58,990 bases of DNA from UBA8752 sp965657965 (GTDB taxonomy: Bacteria; Bacteroidota; Bacteroidia; Flavobacteriales_D; Sanyastnellaceae). Below are positions 33,745 to 42,417 of the stretch, piece after piece (position 1 is the first letter of the stretch; every line of letters begins with the position of its first letter). The notes beneath the pieces are model-generated. The model had not been told where the DNA came from and searched no databases. It saw only the letters and a program-made list of their open reading frames with translations. The stretch is taken from NCBI GenBank assembly GCA_965657965.1, contig CBFHQM010000013.1:1-58990 (forward strand). The letters are read 5' to 3'. A program made the translations under genes and the position numbers.

Positions 33745-34041
33745 TCACCGAAAGACAAAAACGTCTTCCTCGGGCTTGTGCATGTAGTATGCCTCACGGG
33801 CGTGACGTTCCTTGGCTCCCGGGTCTTGGCTCATGCGCTGAAGCTCGGTGTCGAGCTCAGCAATGCGCGCTTCGTGCCCCGCTTTTTTTGTTTCAATGTC
33901 CAGACGCTCTTGGTGCGTCTGAACCATTCGAATCAGGTCCACATCTGCAAGGGTCAACATCCAAAGGAGGAAGACCCCTGCAGCAACCGCATATCGGTTG
34001 GTTTCTCGGATTCGATCATAAGCGATATGGAAGAACTCCAT
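33745..34041 (-). CDS. FtsB/DivIC-type septum formation initiator
   Basis: The protein has 98 residues: a short cytoplasmic N-terminus, one membrane helix (YAVAAGVFLLWMLTLADV), a coiled coil and a C-terminal end (REAYYMHKPEEDVFVF) typical of the Bacteroidota FtsB/DivIC family. Such proteins bridge FtsL and FtsQ in the divisome. It starts 2 bases after the clpC stop, so it is expressed from the clpC transcript. Confidence 0.85.
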   Translation of the reverse strand: MEFFHIAYDRIRETNRYAVAAGVFLLWMLTLADVDLIRMVQTHQERLDIETKKAGHEARIAELDTELQRMSQDPGAKERHAREAYYMHKPEEDVFVFR

Positions 34042-34043
34042 CC

Positions 34044-36674
34044 TTAGCCTTGATCGTCCTCAGAAGTGTTGTCATCTGCTGTTTCAGGTGCAGTTTCGTC
34101 GGTGGGGGTGTCATCGGCTGGAGGCGTGGCGTCCGTTTCGTCGGCCTTGCCTTCGCCTTTGATGATGCGAATGGCGAGTTCTTCTTGCCCTTCCATGGCA
34201 TCTCCCTCAATGCGGTCACCTTCTTGAAGCTGAGCACTGATGATTTCCTCAGCCAGGGGATCTTCGAGGTACTTCTGAAGTGCACGGCGTAGTGGTCTTG
34301 CGCCGAACTTTTCGTCGTAGCCTTTGTCCACCAGAAAATCTTTGGCAGCATCGGTCAGTGTGATGCCATAACCAAGGCTTTCAATGCGACCAAATAACTT
34401 GCTGAGTTCGAGGTCGATAATGCGATGAATGTCGTCACGCTGAAGGCTGTTGAACACAATCACATCGTCAATCCGGTTCAAGAACTCAGGAGCAAAAGCC
34501 CGCTTCAGAGCGTTTTGAATCACGCCCCTTCGGTCATCTCCTTCCTTGGATTGCTTGGTTCCCGTAGAGAATCCAACACCGGTTCCGAAGTCTTGGAGCT
34601 GACGGGCACCAATGTTCGACGTCATGATGATGATGGTGTTCCTGAAATCTACGCGGCGTCCAAGGCTGTCAGTCAACTGTCCGTCATCGAGCGCCTGTAG
34701 CAAAAGGTTGAAGACATCGGGGTGCGCTTTCTCGATTTCGTCGAGCAGCACAATGGAGTAGGGCTTTCTTCGCACCTTCTCGGTGAGCTGACCGCCTTCT
34801 TCGTATCCCACATATCCCGGAGGTGCACCTACGAGACGGCTCACGGCAAACTTCTCCATGTATTCGCTCATGTCGATGCGAATCAGGGCCTCCTCTGAGT
34901 CAAACAAGTTCTTGGCCAGCTCTTTGGCCAATTGGGTTTTTCCAACACCTGTAGGACCGAGGAAAATGAAGGAGCCGACCGGCTTGTTGGGGTCTTTGAG
35001 GCCGGCGCGATTGCGCTTGATGGCCCGAACCACTTGACGGACGGGTGTGGGTTGACCGATGACCTTGTTGGCCATGTCGTCTTCCATGCGCGACAACTTG
35101 CCGCTTTCTTTTTCGGCAATGCGGCTGACGGGGATGCCCGTCATCATGCCCACCACTTCTTCAACGTGGTCCTCGGTCACGGTCACGCGGTGCGTTTTCG
35201 TGTCTTCTTCCCATTTGGTTTTTGCAGCGGCGAGCTTTTCTGTCAACTGCCGTTCTGAATCCCGGAGGCGGGCAGCCTCCTCGTATTTCTGGCTGCGGAC
35301 CACTCGGTTCTTTTCCTCTTTCACCTGCTCGATTTCCTGCTCAATGTCAATGATTTCCTGAGGGACATTGATGTTGTTCAGGTGCACGCGGCTGCCGACT
35401 TCGTCCAAAGCGTCAATGGCCTTGTCTGGAAGGTGCCGGTCGGTGATGTAGCGAGAAGTCAAAGACACGCAGCTGCGAATGGCAGCGTCGGTGTAGTTGA
35501 CACTGTGGTGCTCCTCGTATTTGTCTTTGATGTTGTTGAGAATCTGAATGGTCTCTTCCACGCTTGTGGGCTCGACCAGCACTTTTTGGAAACGGCGCTC
35601 AAGGGCACCATCCTTTTCGATGTGCTGACGGTACTCATCTAACGTGGTCGCGCCAATGCATTGAATCTCGCCCCTGGCCAAAGCTGGCTTGAACATGTTG
35701 GAGGCGTCGAGTGAACCGCTGGCACCTCCGGCCCCCACAATGGTGTGGATTTCGTCGATGAACAGAATCACATCCAAACTTTTCTCCAGCTCGTTCATCA
35801 CGGCCTTCATGCGCTCCTCGAATTGACCGCGGTATTTGGTTCCCGCAACAAGAGAGGCGACGTCCAAGGTGACAATGCGCTTTCCAAAGAGAACACGAGA
35901 GACTTTCTTTTCCACGATACGCAACGCCAAACCTTCGGCAATGGCGCTTTTTCCCACGCCAGGTTCACCAATCAGAATGGGGTTGTTCTTTTTTCGGCGA
36001 GCGAGAACTTGACTGACGCGCTCGATCTCTTTCTCCCGACCCACAATGGGGTCTAGCTTGCCCTCTTCCGCCATGGCAGTGAGGTCTCGTCCAAAATTGT
36101 CAAGTACGGGCGTCTTGCTCTTGCTGTCTGTTTTGGAGGCGCTGCCGCGTCCGGGTCCACTCGGAGCTGCGCCCCGATCGTCTTCATCGTCTGTCATACC
36201 TGGAAATTCTGCACGGGGTTGTTCAGATCCACCACCATCAGTGAGGATGTTTTCGAATTCATTTTTTGCTTCGTCGTAATCCACGTTGAGGGCCAAAAGG
36301 GCCTTGGTGGCGACGTTGTTTTCGTCCTTGAGAATGGAGAGGAGCAAATGCTCTGTTCCAATCACAGGACTCTTGAAGGTTTTGGCCTCTAAGTAGGTGA
36401 TTTTTAGGATTTTCTCCGCTTGCTTAACCAAGGGGATGTTTCCGGGGTTTCCACCGGATACATTGGATGGCGTGATGCTCCCTTCCACCATCTTTCGTAG
36501 GCGGGAGAGGTCGACGTTCAATCCTTCGAGGATGCGAATGGCTGTGCCTTCGCCTTCTCGAATGATCCCCAGAAGGAGATGCTCTACGCCGATATAGTTG
36601 TGCCCCAAACGGAGCGCCTCTTCACGGCTGTAAGTGATGACGTCTTTCACGCGGGGTGAGAATTTTGCGTCCAT
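34044..36674 (-). CDS. clpC: ATP-dependent Clp protease ATP-binding subunit ClpC
   Basis: The protein has 876 residues. It has two N-terminal Clp repeats (SREEALRLGHNYIGVEHLLLG; VIGTEHLLLSIL) and AAA module 1 (Walker A GEPGVGKSA). A UVR-type middle region (YEEAARLRDSE) and AAA module 2 (GPTGVGKTQ, Walker B VLLDEIEKAHPD) follow. A non-conserved acidic tail (ETADDNTSEDDQG) closes it. ClpC unfolds substrates for ClpP. The ATG at 36674 gives the family start MDAKFSPRVKDVI; an upstream TTG is unlikely. It diverges from gyrA and is followed by the divisome gene. Confidence 0.96.
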   Translation of the reverse strand: MDAKFSPRVKDVITYSREEALRLGHNYIGVEHLLLGIIREGEGTAIRILEGLNVDLSRLRKMVEGSITPSNVSGGNPGNIPLVKQAEKILKITYLEAKTFKSPVIGTEHLLLSILKDENNVATKALLALNVDYDEAKNEFENILTDGGGSEQPRAEFPGMTDDEDDRGAAPSGPGRGSASKTDSKSKTPVLDNFGRDLTAMAEEGKLDPIVGREKEIERVSQVLARRKKNNPILIGEPGVGKSAIAEGLALRIVEKKVSRVLFGKRIVTLDVASLVAGTKYRGQFEERMKAVMNELEKSLDVILFIDEIHTIVGAGGASGSLDASNMFKPALARGEIQCIGATTLDEYRQHIEKDGALERRFQKVLVEPTSVEETIQILNNIKDKYEEHHSVNYTDAAIRSCVSLTSRYITDRHLPDKAIDALDEVGSRVHLNNINVPQEIIDIEQEIEQVKEEKNRVVRSQKYEEAARLRDSERQLTEKLAAAKTKWEEDTKTHRVTVTEDHVEEVVGMMTGIPVSRIAEKESGKLSRMEDDMANKVIGQPTPVRQVVRAIKRNRAGLKDPNKPVGSFIFLGPTGVGKTQLAKELAKNLFDSEEALIRIDMSEYMEKFAVSRLVGAPPGYVGYEEGGQLTEKVRRKPYSIVLLDEIEKAHPDVFNLLLQALDDGQLTDSLGRRVDFRNTIIIMTSNIGARQLQDFGTGVGFSTGTKQSKEGDDRRGVIQNALKRAFAPEFLNRIDDVIVFNSLQRDDIHRIIDLELSKLFGRIESLGYGITLTDAAKDFLVDKGYDEKFGARPLRRALQKYLEDPLAEEIISAQLQEGDRIEGDAMEGQEELAIRIIKGEGKADETDATPPADDTPTDETAPETADDNTSEDDQG

Positions 36675-36705
36675 GTTCAACTTTAAAGGGGATGTCCCCG
36701 AGTAT

Positions 36706-36713
36706 CAAAACTA
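36706..36713 (-). promoter_or_regulatory. -7 promoter element for clpC
   Basis: On the minus strand TAGTTTTG matches TAnnTTTG, 31 bases before the ATG at 36674. No clear -33 box is seen. Confidence 0.55.
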
Positions 36714-36801
36714 TTGCTGTCCCGCATGCCGGGGACTTTGTGTTTGTCACATTTTCCACATGTGACCGTGCGCCTTGTTCAAAATACGGGCCAGAATGCG
36801 C

Positions 36802-36831
36802 TTTAGAACGGGTTGTCAGGTGGTATTTTCG
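36802..36831 (+). promoter_or_regulatory. Tentative promoter of gyrA
   Basis: TTTA (36802-36805), 18 bases, TATTTTCG (36824-36831). Both boxes have one mismatch, but the spacing equals that of the pruA promoter and the TTCG form recurs at 23019. The leader to the ATG would be about 45 bases. Confidence 0.35.
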
Positions 36832-36880
36832 CTTGACGCCCAAATAGGTCCATAAACAAGGCCTGCAGGGCAATGACAAC

Positions 36881-39436
36881 ATGGCAGAAGGAGAGAAGAT
36901 TATCCCAATTTCGATTGAGGATGAGATGAAGTCGGCCTACATCGATTATTCGATGTCGGTTATTGTTTCGCGTGCATTGCCCGATGTTCGGGATGGACTC
37001 AAGCCCGTTCACAGGCGCGTGCTGTTTGGCATGCTTGAATTGGGCGTTTTGTCCAACCGGGCATACAAGAAGTCCGCGAGAATTGTGGGTGAGGTCTTGG
37101 GTAAGTATCACCCACACGGAGACAGTTCGGTGTATGACACCATGGTGCGCTTGGCGCAGGACTGGTCGATGCGCTACCCTATGGTAGACGGACAGGGAAA
37201 CTTCGGGTCGATTGATGGGGACAACCCGGCGGCCATGCGATACACGGAGGCACGCCTCCGGAAAATCGCCGAAGAAATGTTGTCCGATCTCGACAAAGAG
37301 ACGGTCGACTTGGCGCCCAACTTTGACGACAGCCTCACAGAGCCCACTGTACTCCCCGCCAAAATCCCAGGATTGTTGGTCAATGGTGCTTCGGGAATCG
37401 CAGTTGGTATGGCGACGAACATGCCGCCGCACAACCTAACGGAGGTGATCGACGGCTGTGTGGCCATGATCGAGGATCCCAACATCTCAATCGAGGGGTT
37501 GATGGAATACGTGAAGGCACCTGACTTTCCGACTGGAGGGGTCATCTACGGTGTTGAAGGTGTGCGCGATGCCTACGAAACGGGCAAAGGCCGCGTGGTC
37601 ATGCGGGGCAAGGCGCGCTTTGAGGAGACGCGTACCGGCAAAGAGCAGATCATCATCGAAGAAATTCCGTACCAGGTCAACAAGGCCGATATGGTCCGGA
37701 AAGCGGCGGATTTGGTCAACGAGAAAAGAATCGAGGGCATCAGTGAGATTCGGGATGAATCTGACCGGAATGGCTTGCGCGTTGTATTTGACTTGAAGAG
37801 AGACGCAATTCCCAACGTGGTCTTGAACAAGCTTTACAAGTACACTCAGTTACAGACGAGCTTCTCGGTGAACAACATCGCGCTCGTGAAAGGGCGTCCT
37901 CAGCTTTTGAACCTGAGGGAAATGATCTTCCATTACATCGAGCACAGGCACGATGTGATTGTCCGCCGCACGCAGTACGAATTGCGGAAGGCAGAGGAGC
38001 GGGCGCACATTCTGCAAGGCTTGATCATTGCGATCGACAACTTGGACGCGGTGATTGCCTTGATTCGAGGCAGCCAGACGCCGGAAGAAGCGCGCAATGG
38101 CTTGATTGAGAAGTTTGAACTCAGCGAGGTTCAAGCCCGTGCCATTTTGGACATGCGCTTGCAAAAGCTCACCGGACTCGAGCGCGACAAGTTGCGTGCG
38201 GAGTACGACGAGTTGATGGAAATCATTGGTCGTTTGCAGGCGATTCTCGCCGACAAAGCCTTGAGAATGGGCATCATTAAGGATGAGCTCATGGAGATGC
38301 GTGAGCGCTTTGGCGACGAGCGTCGTTCGCGCATTGAGTTCAGCAGCGCGGAATTGAGCATCGAGGACATGATTCCCGATGAGCAGGTGGTCATCACCAT
38401 TAGCCATGCGGGATACATCAAGCGCACACGACTTGCAGAATACAAGGAGCAGTCGCGCGGTGGTGTTGGATCCAAAGGAGCGGTTACCCGAGATGCAGAT
38501 TTCATCGAAGAAATTTTCTCGGCCACCAACCACAATTGGCTGCTGATCTTCACGCAAAAGGGGCGTTGCTTCTGGATGCGGATTTTCGAAGTGCCCGAAG
38601 GGTCGCGTACCTCCAAAGGGCGGGCCATTCAGAACTTGATGAACATTGAGTCCGACGACAAGGTGATGGCGTACATCCCTGTAAAGGACATCAAAGATGT
38701 GGATTATGTGAATGCCCACAATGTGGTGCTTTGCACGAAAAAAGGGGTGGTCAAAAAGACATCCTTGGAGGCCTATTCTCGTCCGCGGACAAATGGAATC
38801 AATGCCATTACCATTCGCGAAGGAGATGAGTTATTGCAAGCGAAATTGACCGACGGCAACAATGAGATCTTGATGGGTTTGCGCTCAGGAAAGGCCATTC
38901 GTTTCAATGAGGGCAATGTCCGCGCTGTGGGCCGAACGGCTCAGGGTGTAAAAGGAGTCACCTTGGCTGGACCCGAAGACGAAGTTGTCGGTATGGTGGT
39001 GATTGTGGACGGATCCAAAGATGTGCTGGTGGTCAGTGAGGGTGGATATGGAAAGCGTTCTGCTGTCGAAGACTACCGGATCACCAACCGTGGTGGCAAG
39101 GGAGTAAAAACCCTGAGTGTTACAGAAAAGACAGGAAACTTGGTTGCGATTTTGGGGGTCACCGATGACGATGACTTGATGGTCATCAACAAAAGCGGCA
39201 TCACCATCCGTACGGGAGCCGATGAGCTCCGGACCATGGGCCGTGCCACGCAAGGTGTTCGCTTGATCAACCTCAGAAAGAACGACGCGATTGCAGCAGT
39301 ATGCCGCACGCCGAAGTCCGACGAGGAAGAAGCTTTGCCCGAGGAAGGAGATGCACCTGCAGAAAACGAAGGTGGAGCCGAGGGTTCAGACGATTCTGGA
39401 GAGTCATCAGCACCTGAAGAAGGGGGAGAGGCGTGA
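36881..39436 (+). CDS. gyrA: DNA gyrase subunit A
   Basis: The protein has 851 residues. The active-site tyrosine lies in NPAAMRYTEARL; GKYHPHGDSSVYDTMVRLAQ is the quinolone-resistance region, in which position 83 (E. coli numbering) is serine, as in sensitive enzymes. The six-bladed C-terminal domain contains the gyrase-specific box (NRGGKGVKTL). An acidic tail of about 45 residues follows. With GyrB, not in this window, it introduces negative supercoils. The neighbouring clpC and TPR genes match the order seen in flavobacteria. Confidence 0.96.
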   Translation: MAEGEKIIPISIEDEMKSAYIDYSMSVIVSRALPDVRDGLKPVHRRVLFGMLELGVLSNRAYKKSARIVGEVLGKYHPHGDSSVYDTMVRLAQDWSMRYPMVDGQGNFGSIDGDNPAAMRYTEARLRKIAEEMLSDLDKETVDLAPNFDDSLTEPTVLPAKIPGLLVNGASGIAVGMATNMPPHNLTEVIDGCVAMIEDPNISIEGLMEYVKAPDFPTGGVIYGVEGVRDAYETGKGRVVMRGKARFEETRTGKEQIIIEEIPYQVNKADMVRKAADLVNEKRIEGISEIRDESDRNGLRVVFDLKRDAIPNVVLNKLYKYTQLQTSFSVNNIALVKGRPQLLNLREMIFHYIEHRHDVIVRRTQYELRKAEERAHILQGLIIAIDNLDAVIALIRGSQTPEEARNGLIEKFELSEVQARAILDMRLQKLTGLERDKLRAEYDELMEIIGRLQAILADKALRMGIIKDELMEMRERFGDERRSRIEFSSAELSIEDMIPDEQVVITISHAGYIKRTRLAEYKEQSRGGVGSKGAVTRDADFIEEIFSATNHNWLLIFTQKGRCFWMRIFEVPEGSRTSKGRAIQNLMNIESDDKVMAYIPVKDIKDVDYVNAHNVVLCTKKGVVKKTSLEAYSRPRTNGINAITIREGDELLQAKLTDGNNEILMGLRSGKAIRFNEGNVRAVGRTAQGVKGVTLAGPEDEVVGMVVIVDGSKDVLVVSEGGYGKRSAVEDYRITNRGGKGVKTLSVTEKTGNLVAILGVTDDDDLMVINKSGITIRTGADELRTMGRATQGVRLINLRKNDAIAAVCRTPKSDEEEALPEEGDAPAENEGGAEGSDDSGESSAPEEGGEA

Positions 39437-39475
39437 TCTAAGGACGAGGCAGGAAGAGTTTGGCACGGCTTGTGA

Positions 39476-39483
39476 TAGATTTG
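39476..39483 (+). promoter_or_regulatory. -7 promoter element for the TPR gene
   Basis: TAGATTTG is an exact TAnnTTTG match, 21 bases before the ATG at 39505. A TTTG lies at 39459-39462 but is only 13 bases upstream, shorter than usual. Confidence 0.55.
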
Positions 39484-39504
39484 CAGTCGATTCAAGCTCA
39501 ATAC

Positions 39505-40659
39505 ATGCTCAATCCAAAGACACTGTTGACCGTAGCGGTCATGATTCCCCTGGGCCTTGCCGCTCAGAAAGATGTGGTTAGCGCCTACAATGCCAACCAA
39601 GACGGCGATTACCTGAAAGCCGCAGAATTCATTGATCAGGCCATTCTCGATGAGAAGGCCAACATCAAGGAAAAGACGTGGCGGTATCGGGGCAACATCT
39701 ACACCAACTTGGCGGCGGACAGTGCTCTGTATGCTCAGGTGCCGGATGCTTTGGAAAAGGCGGCTACGAGCTTGGCCAAAGCGGAAGAGCTGGACGTAAA
39801 GGAACGCTACACGTCTGAACGAATGGCCGACATTGCCCGTGGTGCCACAATCGCTGGACAGGCTGGGATTGGCTATTTCAACTCAGGTGTATACGGACGC
39901 GCTGGTGAGCTGTTCCTGACTGCAGCAGACATGACCAACATGTTGGGTGCTGTGGACACCATGGCCATCTTCAATGCCGCATTGTGTTTTGAGAAAGCCG
40001 GTTTGTACGACATGGCCGTAGCGCAATACATGACGTGCGGTGGTTACGGTTACCAGGTGCCGGACGTATTTCTGTTTTCTGCGAACATCCAGAAGATGGA
40101 AGGGGACACCGCAAAGGCGCTCACGACGTTGAAGAATGCCCGTCTTGATTTCCCACGAGAGCAGGCGTTGATCATCGAAGAGCTCAATATCTACCTGATT
40201 GCGGGGCAATTCGAGCAGGCGAAAGACAACCTGATGTTGGCTGCAGAGCAAGATCCCACAAACGAGATTTTGTGGTTCAGCTTGGGCAGTGTTTATGACA
40301 ACCTTGACATGCAGGAGGAGGCCATCGCGGCATACAGCAAGAGCCTGGCCATAAAGACAGATTACTTTGACGCCAACTATAACCTTGGCGCTTTGTATTT
40401 CAACATGGCCGTTCAAATGGTCAACGACGCCAACGACATGTGGAAGCCACGCATGAGTAAAGATGAGTCGACCAAGCAAAAGAGTTTGGAAGATGGCGGC
40501 AAGGCCATGTTCTCCACGGCATTGCCATACCTAGAGCAAGCCTTGGCAGTCGATGCCAATGACCGCGAGACATTGAGAAGTCTTCGTGACATCTATGCAA
40601 GAGTCGGCATGGACGAAAAGATGTTAGAAGTCAGTGCGAAGCTGAAGACATTGGAATAA
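39505..40659 (+). CDS. Exported tetratricopeptide repeat protein
   Basis: The protein has 384 residues. The start at 39505 gives a signal peptide (MLNPKTLLTVAVMIPLGLAAQ). The rest is made of TPR helices, clearest in AALCFEKAGLYDMAVAQY, NEILWFSLGSVYDNLDMQEE and the following repeats ending near residue 375. Bacteroidota genomes often carry such a TPR gene directly after gyrA. A periplasmic scaffolding role is inferred from family and location. It is followed by a strong terminator. Confidence 0.85.
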   Translation: MLNPKTLLTVAVMIPLGLAAQKDVVSAYNANQDGDYLKAAEFIDQAILDEKANIKEKTWRYRGNIYTNLAADSALYAQVPDALEKAATSLAKAEELDVKERYTSERMADIARGATIAGQAGIGYFNSGVYGRAGELFLTAADMTNMLGAVDTMAIFNAALCFEKAGLYDMAVAQYMTCGGYGYQVPDVFLFSANIQKMEGDTAKALTTLKNARLDFPREQALIIEELNIYLIAGQFEQAKDNLMLAAEQDPTNEILWFSLGSVYDNLDMQEEAIAAYSKSLAIKTDYFDANYNLGALYFNMAVQMVNDANDMWKPRMSKDESTKQKSLEDGGKAMFSTALPYLEQALAVDANDRETLRSLRDIYARVGMDEKMLEVSAKLKTLE

Positions 40660-40682
40660 CCGCATGGGTTGTTTACGAGAGG

Positions 40683-40708
40683 AAGGGGCATTCGCCCCTT
40701 TTTCTTTT
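40683..40708 (+). terminator. Intrinsic terminator of the TPR gene
   Basis: AAGGGGC and GCCCCTT form the stem, with a 4-base ATTC loop and a TTTCTTTT tract. Confidence 0.9.
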
Positions 40709-40712
40709 CCCA

Positions 40713-40733
40713 CGCTATTTTACATAATGTAAA
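40713..40733. repeat. Direct repeat copy 1, with palindrome TTTACATAATGTAAA
   Basis: This 21-base segment is identical to 41366-41386 and lies 653 bases from it in the same orientation. It contains the palindrome TTTACATAATGTAAA (40719-40733) and starts 4 bases after a terminator. Extended to 40744, its core CATAATGTAAATTAT differs at one position from the core of E. coli dif. That raises the possibility of a Xer recombination site; an operator is the alternative. Confidence 0.8.
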
Positions 40734-40778
40734 TTATCATTCAATGTAGGCAGTCTGGGTGAGGGGCTGGAATTGCCC

Positions 40779-40985
40779 ATGGATGTGGGAATACAAGAAA
40801 TTCATGGCCGGGCGTTGTACGCGTTACACCTGTTGGGTGGACCCATTCAAGTGAAATCCCGCATGGCACAAAGGATTGAGCCGGCATTGAGGGCCATGCA
40901 TCGACCTGAGACTACACAGATCGTTCAACCGCGTCAGGCTTTATTCCACAGCTGGATCACGGGGCTCTATGTGGCTAGCCGGTAG
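40779..40985 (+). CDS. Possible small ORF, unknown
   Basis: This frame of 68 residues starts at ATG 40779, 45 bases after repeat copy 1. The sequence (LYALHLLGGPIQVKSRMAQR and on to GLYVASR) is basic and partly hydrophobic. It matches no family I know. It may be a chance frame; the only support is its position inside the repeat-bounded segment. Confidence 0.2.
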   Translation: MDVGIQEIHGRALYALHLLGGPIQVKSRMAQRIEPALRAMHRPETTQIVQPRQALFHSWITGLYVASR

Positions 40986-40990
40986 AATCA

Positions 40991-41356
40991 TCAGTGAGAC
41001 TGGGTCTGTGTGACCAGTTGTGAGCGGTTGGCTTGTGATCTTGATTTCATGGGGTGCGTTCGCTTGTTGCGTGCACCACACAGGCTGCAGAATTTCTTGA
41101 ATTCATGACCAAAGCCCAATGCGCGCTCAAATTCGGAAAAATTTGAGGCGTGTTGCCAGGTTGTGGTTTCTCGTGAGACCTGTTGGCTTGACCAAGTGTG
41201 AGCGCCTTCGAGATGCTGGCTTCTTTTGTTGATGATCCAATCAAGAGAGTTGGGTTGTAAGGATCGTGTTGGATGACAAGATGCAATGGACAATGGGCGA
41301 AGATCAAGGCCCAGCTTGGACAGCTCCATGGTGGCTCCGCTTCTATGAATGGACAT
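40991..41356 (-). CDS. Possible small ORF, unknown
   Basis: This frame of 121 residues starts at ATG 41356 (112 from the alternative ATG at 41329), just downstream of repeat copy 2 on the minus strand. It is rich in Ser, Arg and His and has a CSLCGARNKR motif near the C-terminus that could be half of a zinc-binding knuckle. No family is recognised. It ends 5 bases from the plus-strand frame, with which it converges. Confidence 0.25.
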   Translation of the reverse strand: MSIHRSGATMELSKLGLDLRPLSIASCHPTRSLQPNSLDWIINKRSQHLEGAHTWSSQQVSRETTTWQHASNFSEFERALGFGHEFKKFCSLCGARNKRTHPMKSRSQANRSQLVTQTQSH

Positions 41357-41365
41357 GTATTGCCG

Positions 41366-41386
41366 CGCTATTTTACATAATGTAAA
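41366..41386. repeat. Direct repeat copy 2, with palindrome TTTACATAATGTAAA
   Basis: It is identical to copy 1 over 21 bases. The palindrome is one base longer on each side (41371-41387). The sequence beyond the repeat (AGGTCGGGC) does not match the dif-like right arm seen at copy 1. It lies 4 bases from the terminator of the minus-strand gene. Confidence 0.8.
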
Positions 41387-41390
41387 AGGT

Positions 41391-41427
41391 CGGGCAAAAG
41401 AAAAGCCGACCCTTGCGGATCGGCTTT
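41391..41427 (-). terminator. Intrinsic terminator of the T9SS cargo gene
   Basis: On the minus strand AAAGCCGATCC and GGGTCGGCTTT form an 11-bp stem capped by a GCAA (GNRA) tetraloop, followed by TCTTTTG. Confidence 0.92.
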
Positions 41428-41448
41428 CCAATGTCTTATCGATAAGAA

Positions 41449-42417
41449 TTACTTCTTGACGATCAAGTTTTGAGCTGCTGAGAAGTCCTTGTGGGTCACG
41501 CTCAAAGTGTATGCTCCGGCAGCGAGGCCGTGCTTTACCATGATGCGGTTACCTCCGATAACATCGCCGGTAGTGACTTCCTGTGAGATGGCCGCTTTAC
41601 CGGACATGTCGAGGACTTCAACGATGATGTTGTCAGAACCGAGGTTGACTTCTTTGTCGAACTGAATGCTGAAGTGTCCTTCGAAAACGGGGTTCGGGAA
41701 AACGTTCCAGTTGCTGTCCTCCAAATCAAAGAGGTCAGCCATTGGGCCATTGTCTGCAGCGAATTCGCATGCACCGTTGTCGTAAGTAGCTTCTACATTG
41801 AAGTTGCTGGCTTGCGTGTCGGTACATCCGAACACTTCGGCGTTCTCCGTTGTGAAGGTCATGTCGTAGTCACGCCATGTCTCCCCTTCTGGAGTCCAAC
41901 CTTGCATATTCAATGTTCCGGTCGCTGTTCCGTCTGTGGTGATTTGCATCAACAAAACGAGGTTGCGAGCATCAGCGGCAGCGCGAACGTCAGTCGGGAC
42001 AACAAACCAGGCTCCGTCGACCACTTCAATGGCTCCGCCAGAGTTGAAGTCAGCGAAATCGATTCCGATGTTCCAAAGGCTGTTGTTGCTGTTGTCGTCG
42101 GCACCAACGGTTACCCAGCTGTCGTAAGCCAAGGTCTCATCCATTCCAATGATGGCATTGTTGATGTCGTAGCTGGTTGCACCACCCAGTTGGTTTTGAT
42201 AAAATGTGCCAGTAGAGGTCACATTCAGCATGTGCTGGCCATCCGCGAAGATGGCGTGGAGGCTGTGCTGGTTTGAGGGCAGCTCAGCGTAAACGCGGTA
42301 AGTGTTGCCGGGGACGGCATCACCGTTGTCAACGGCTTGTACAACAAGCTGGACGTTGCTGGCGGCGGCAGTAAAGCCGAAAAGCACAGCGGCAGAGAGA
42401 GCGAACAAGTTCTTCAT
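41449..42417 (-). CDS. Secreted T9SS cargo protein with GCTD motif
   Basis: The protein has 322 residues. The signal peptide is MKNLFALSAAVLFGFTAAAS. The N-terminal ~185 residues are beta-rich and unrecognised (VQLVVQAVDNGDAVPGNTYR). A single GCTDTQASNFNVEATYDNGAC repeat (positions near residue 200), of the same type as in the FISUMP protein at 1865, precedes the type A sorting domain (VFPNPVFEG ... GAYTLSVTHKD ... LIVKK). It is predicted to be surface-bound or released. On the minus strand TAGTCTTTG lies 20 bases before the ATG, one base longer than the -7 consensus. Confidence 0.78.
   Translation of the reverse strand: MKNLFALSAAVLFGFTAAASNVQLVVQAVDNGDAVPGNTYRVYAELPSNQHSLHAIFADGQHMLNVTSTGTFYQNQLGGATSYDINNAIIGMDETLAYDSWVTVGADDNSNNSLWNIGIDFADFNSGGAIEVVDGAWFVVPTDVRAAADARNLVLLMQITTDGTATGTLNMQGWTPEGETWRDYDMTFTTENAEVFGCTDTQASNFNVEATYDNGACEFAADNGPMADLFDLEDSNWNVFPNPVFEGHFSIQFDKEVNLGSDNIIVEVLDMSGKAAISQEVTTGDVIGGNRIMVKHGLAAGAYTLSVTHKDFSAAQNLIVKK

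Larger units (their letters stand above)
40734..41365. other. Gene-poor segment bounded by direct repeats
   Basis: No recognised gene lies in these 632 bases. Two weak convergent open frames are listed separately. There is no tRNA, transposase or T9SS signal. The segment fills the space between the terminators of a plus-strand and a minus-strand gene. Its boundaries coincide with the two copies of the 21-base repeat, as if it were inserted or excisable. Confidence 0.5.

Noticed and set aside
41047..41307. 86-codon minus-strand frame inside the repeat-bounded segment
   Set aside because: It overlaps a longer minus-strand frame with a better start position and shows no domain; neither is convincing, and this one is the weaker.
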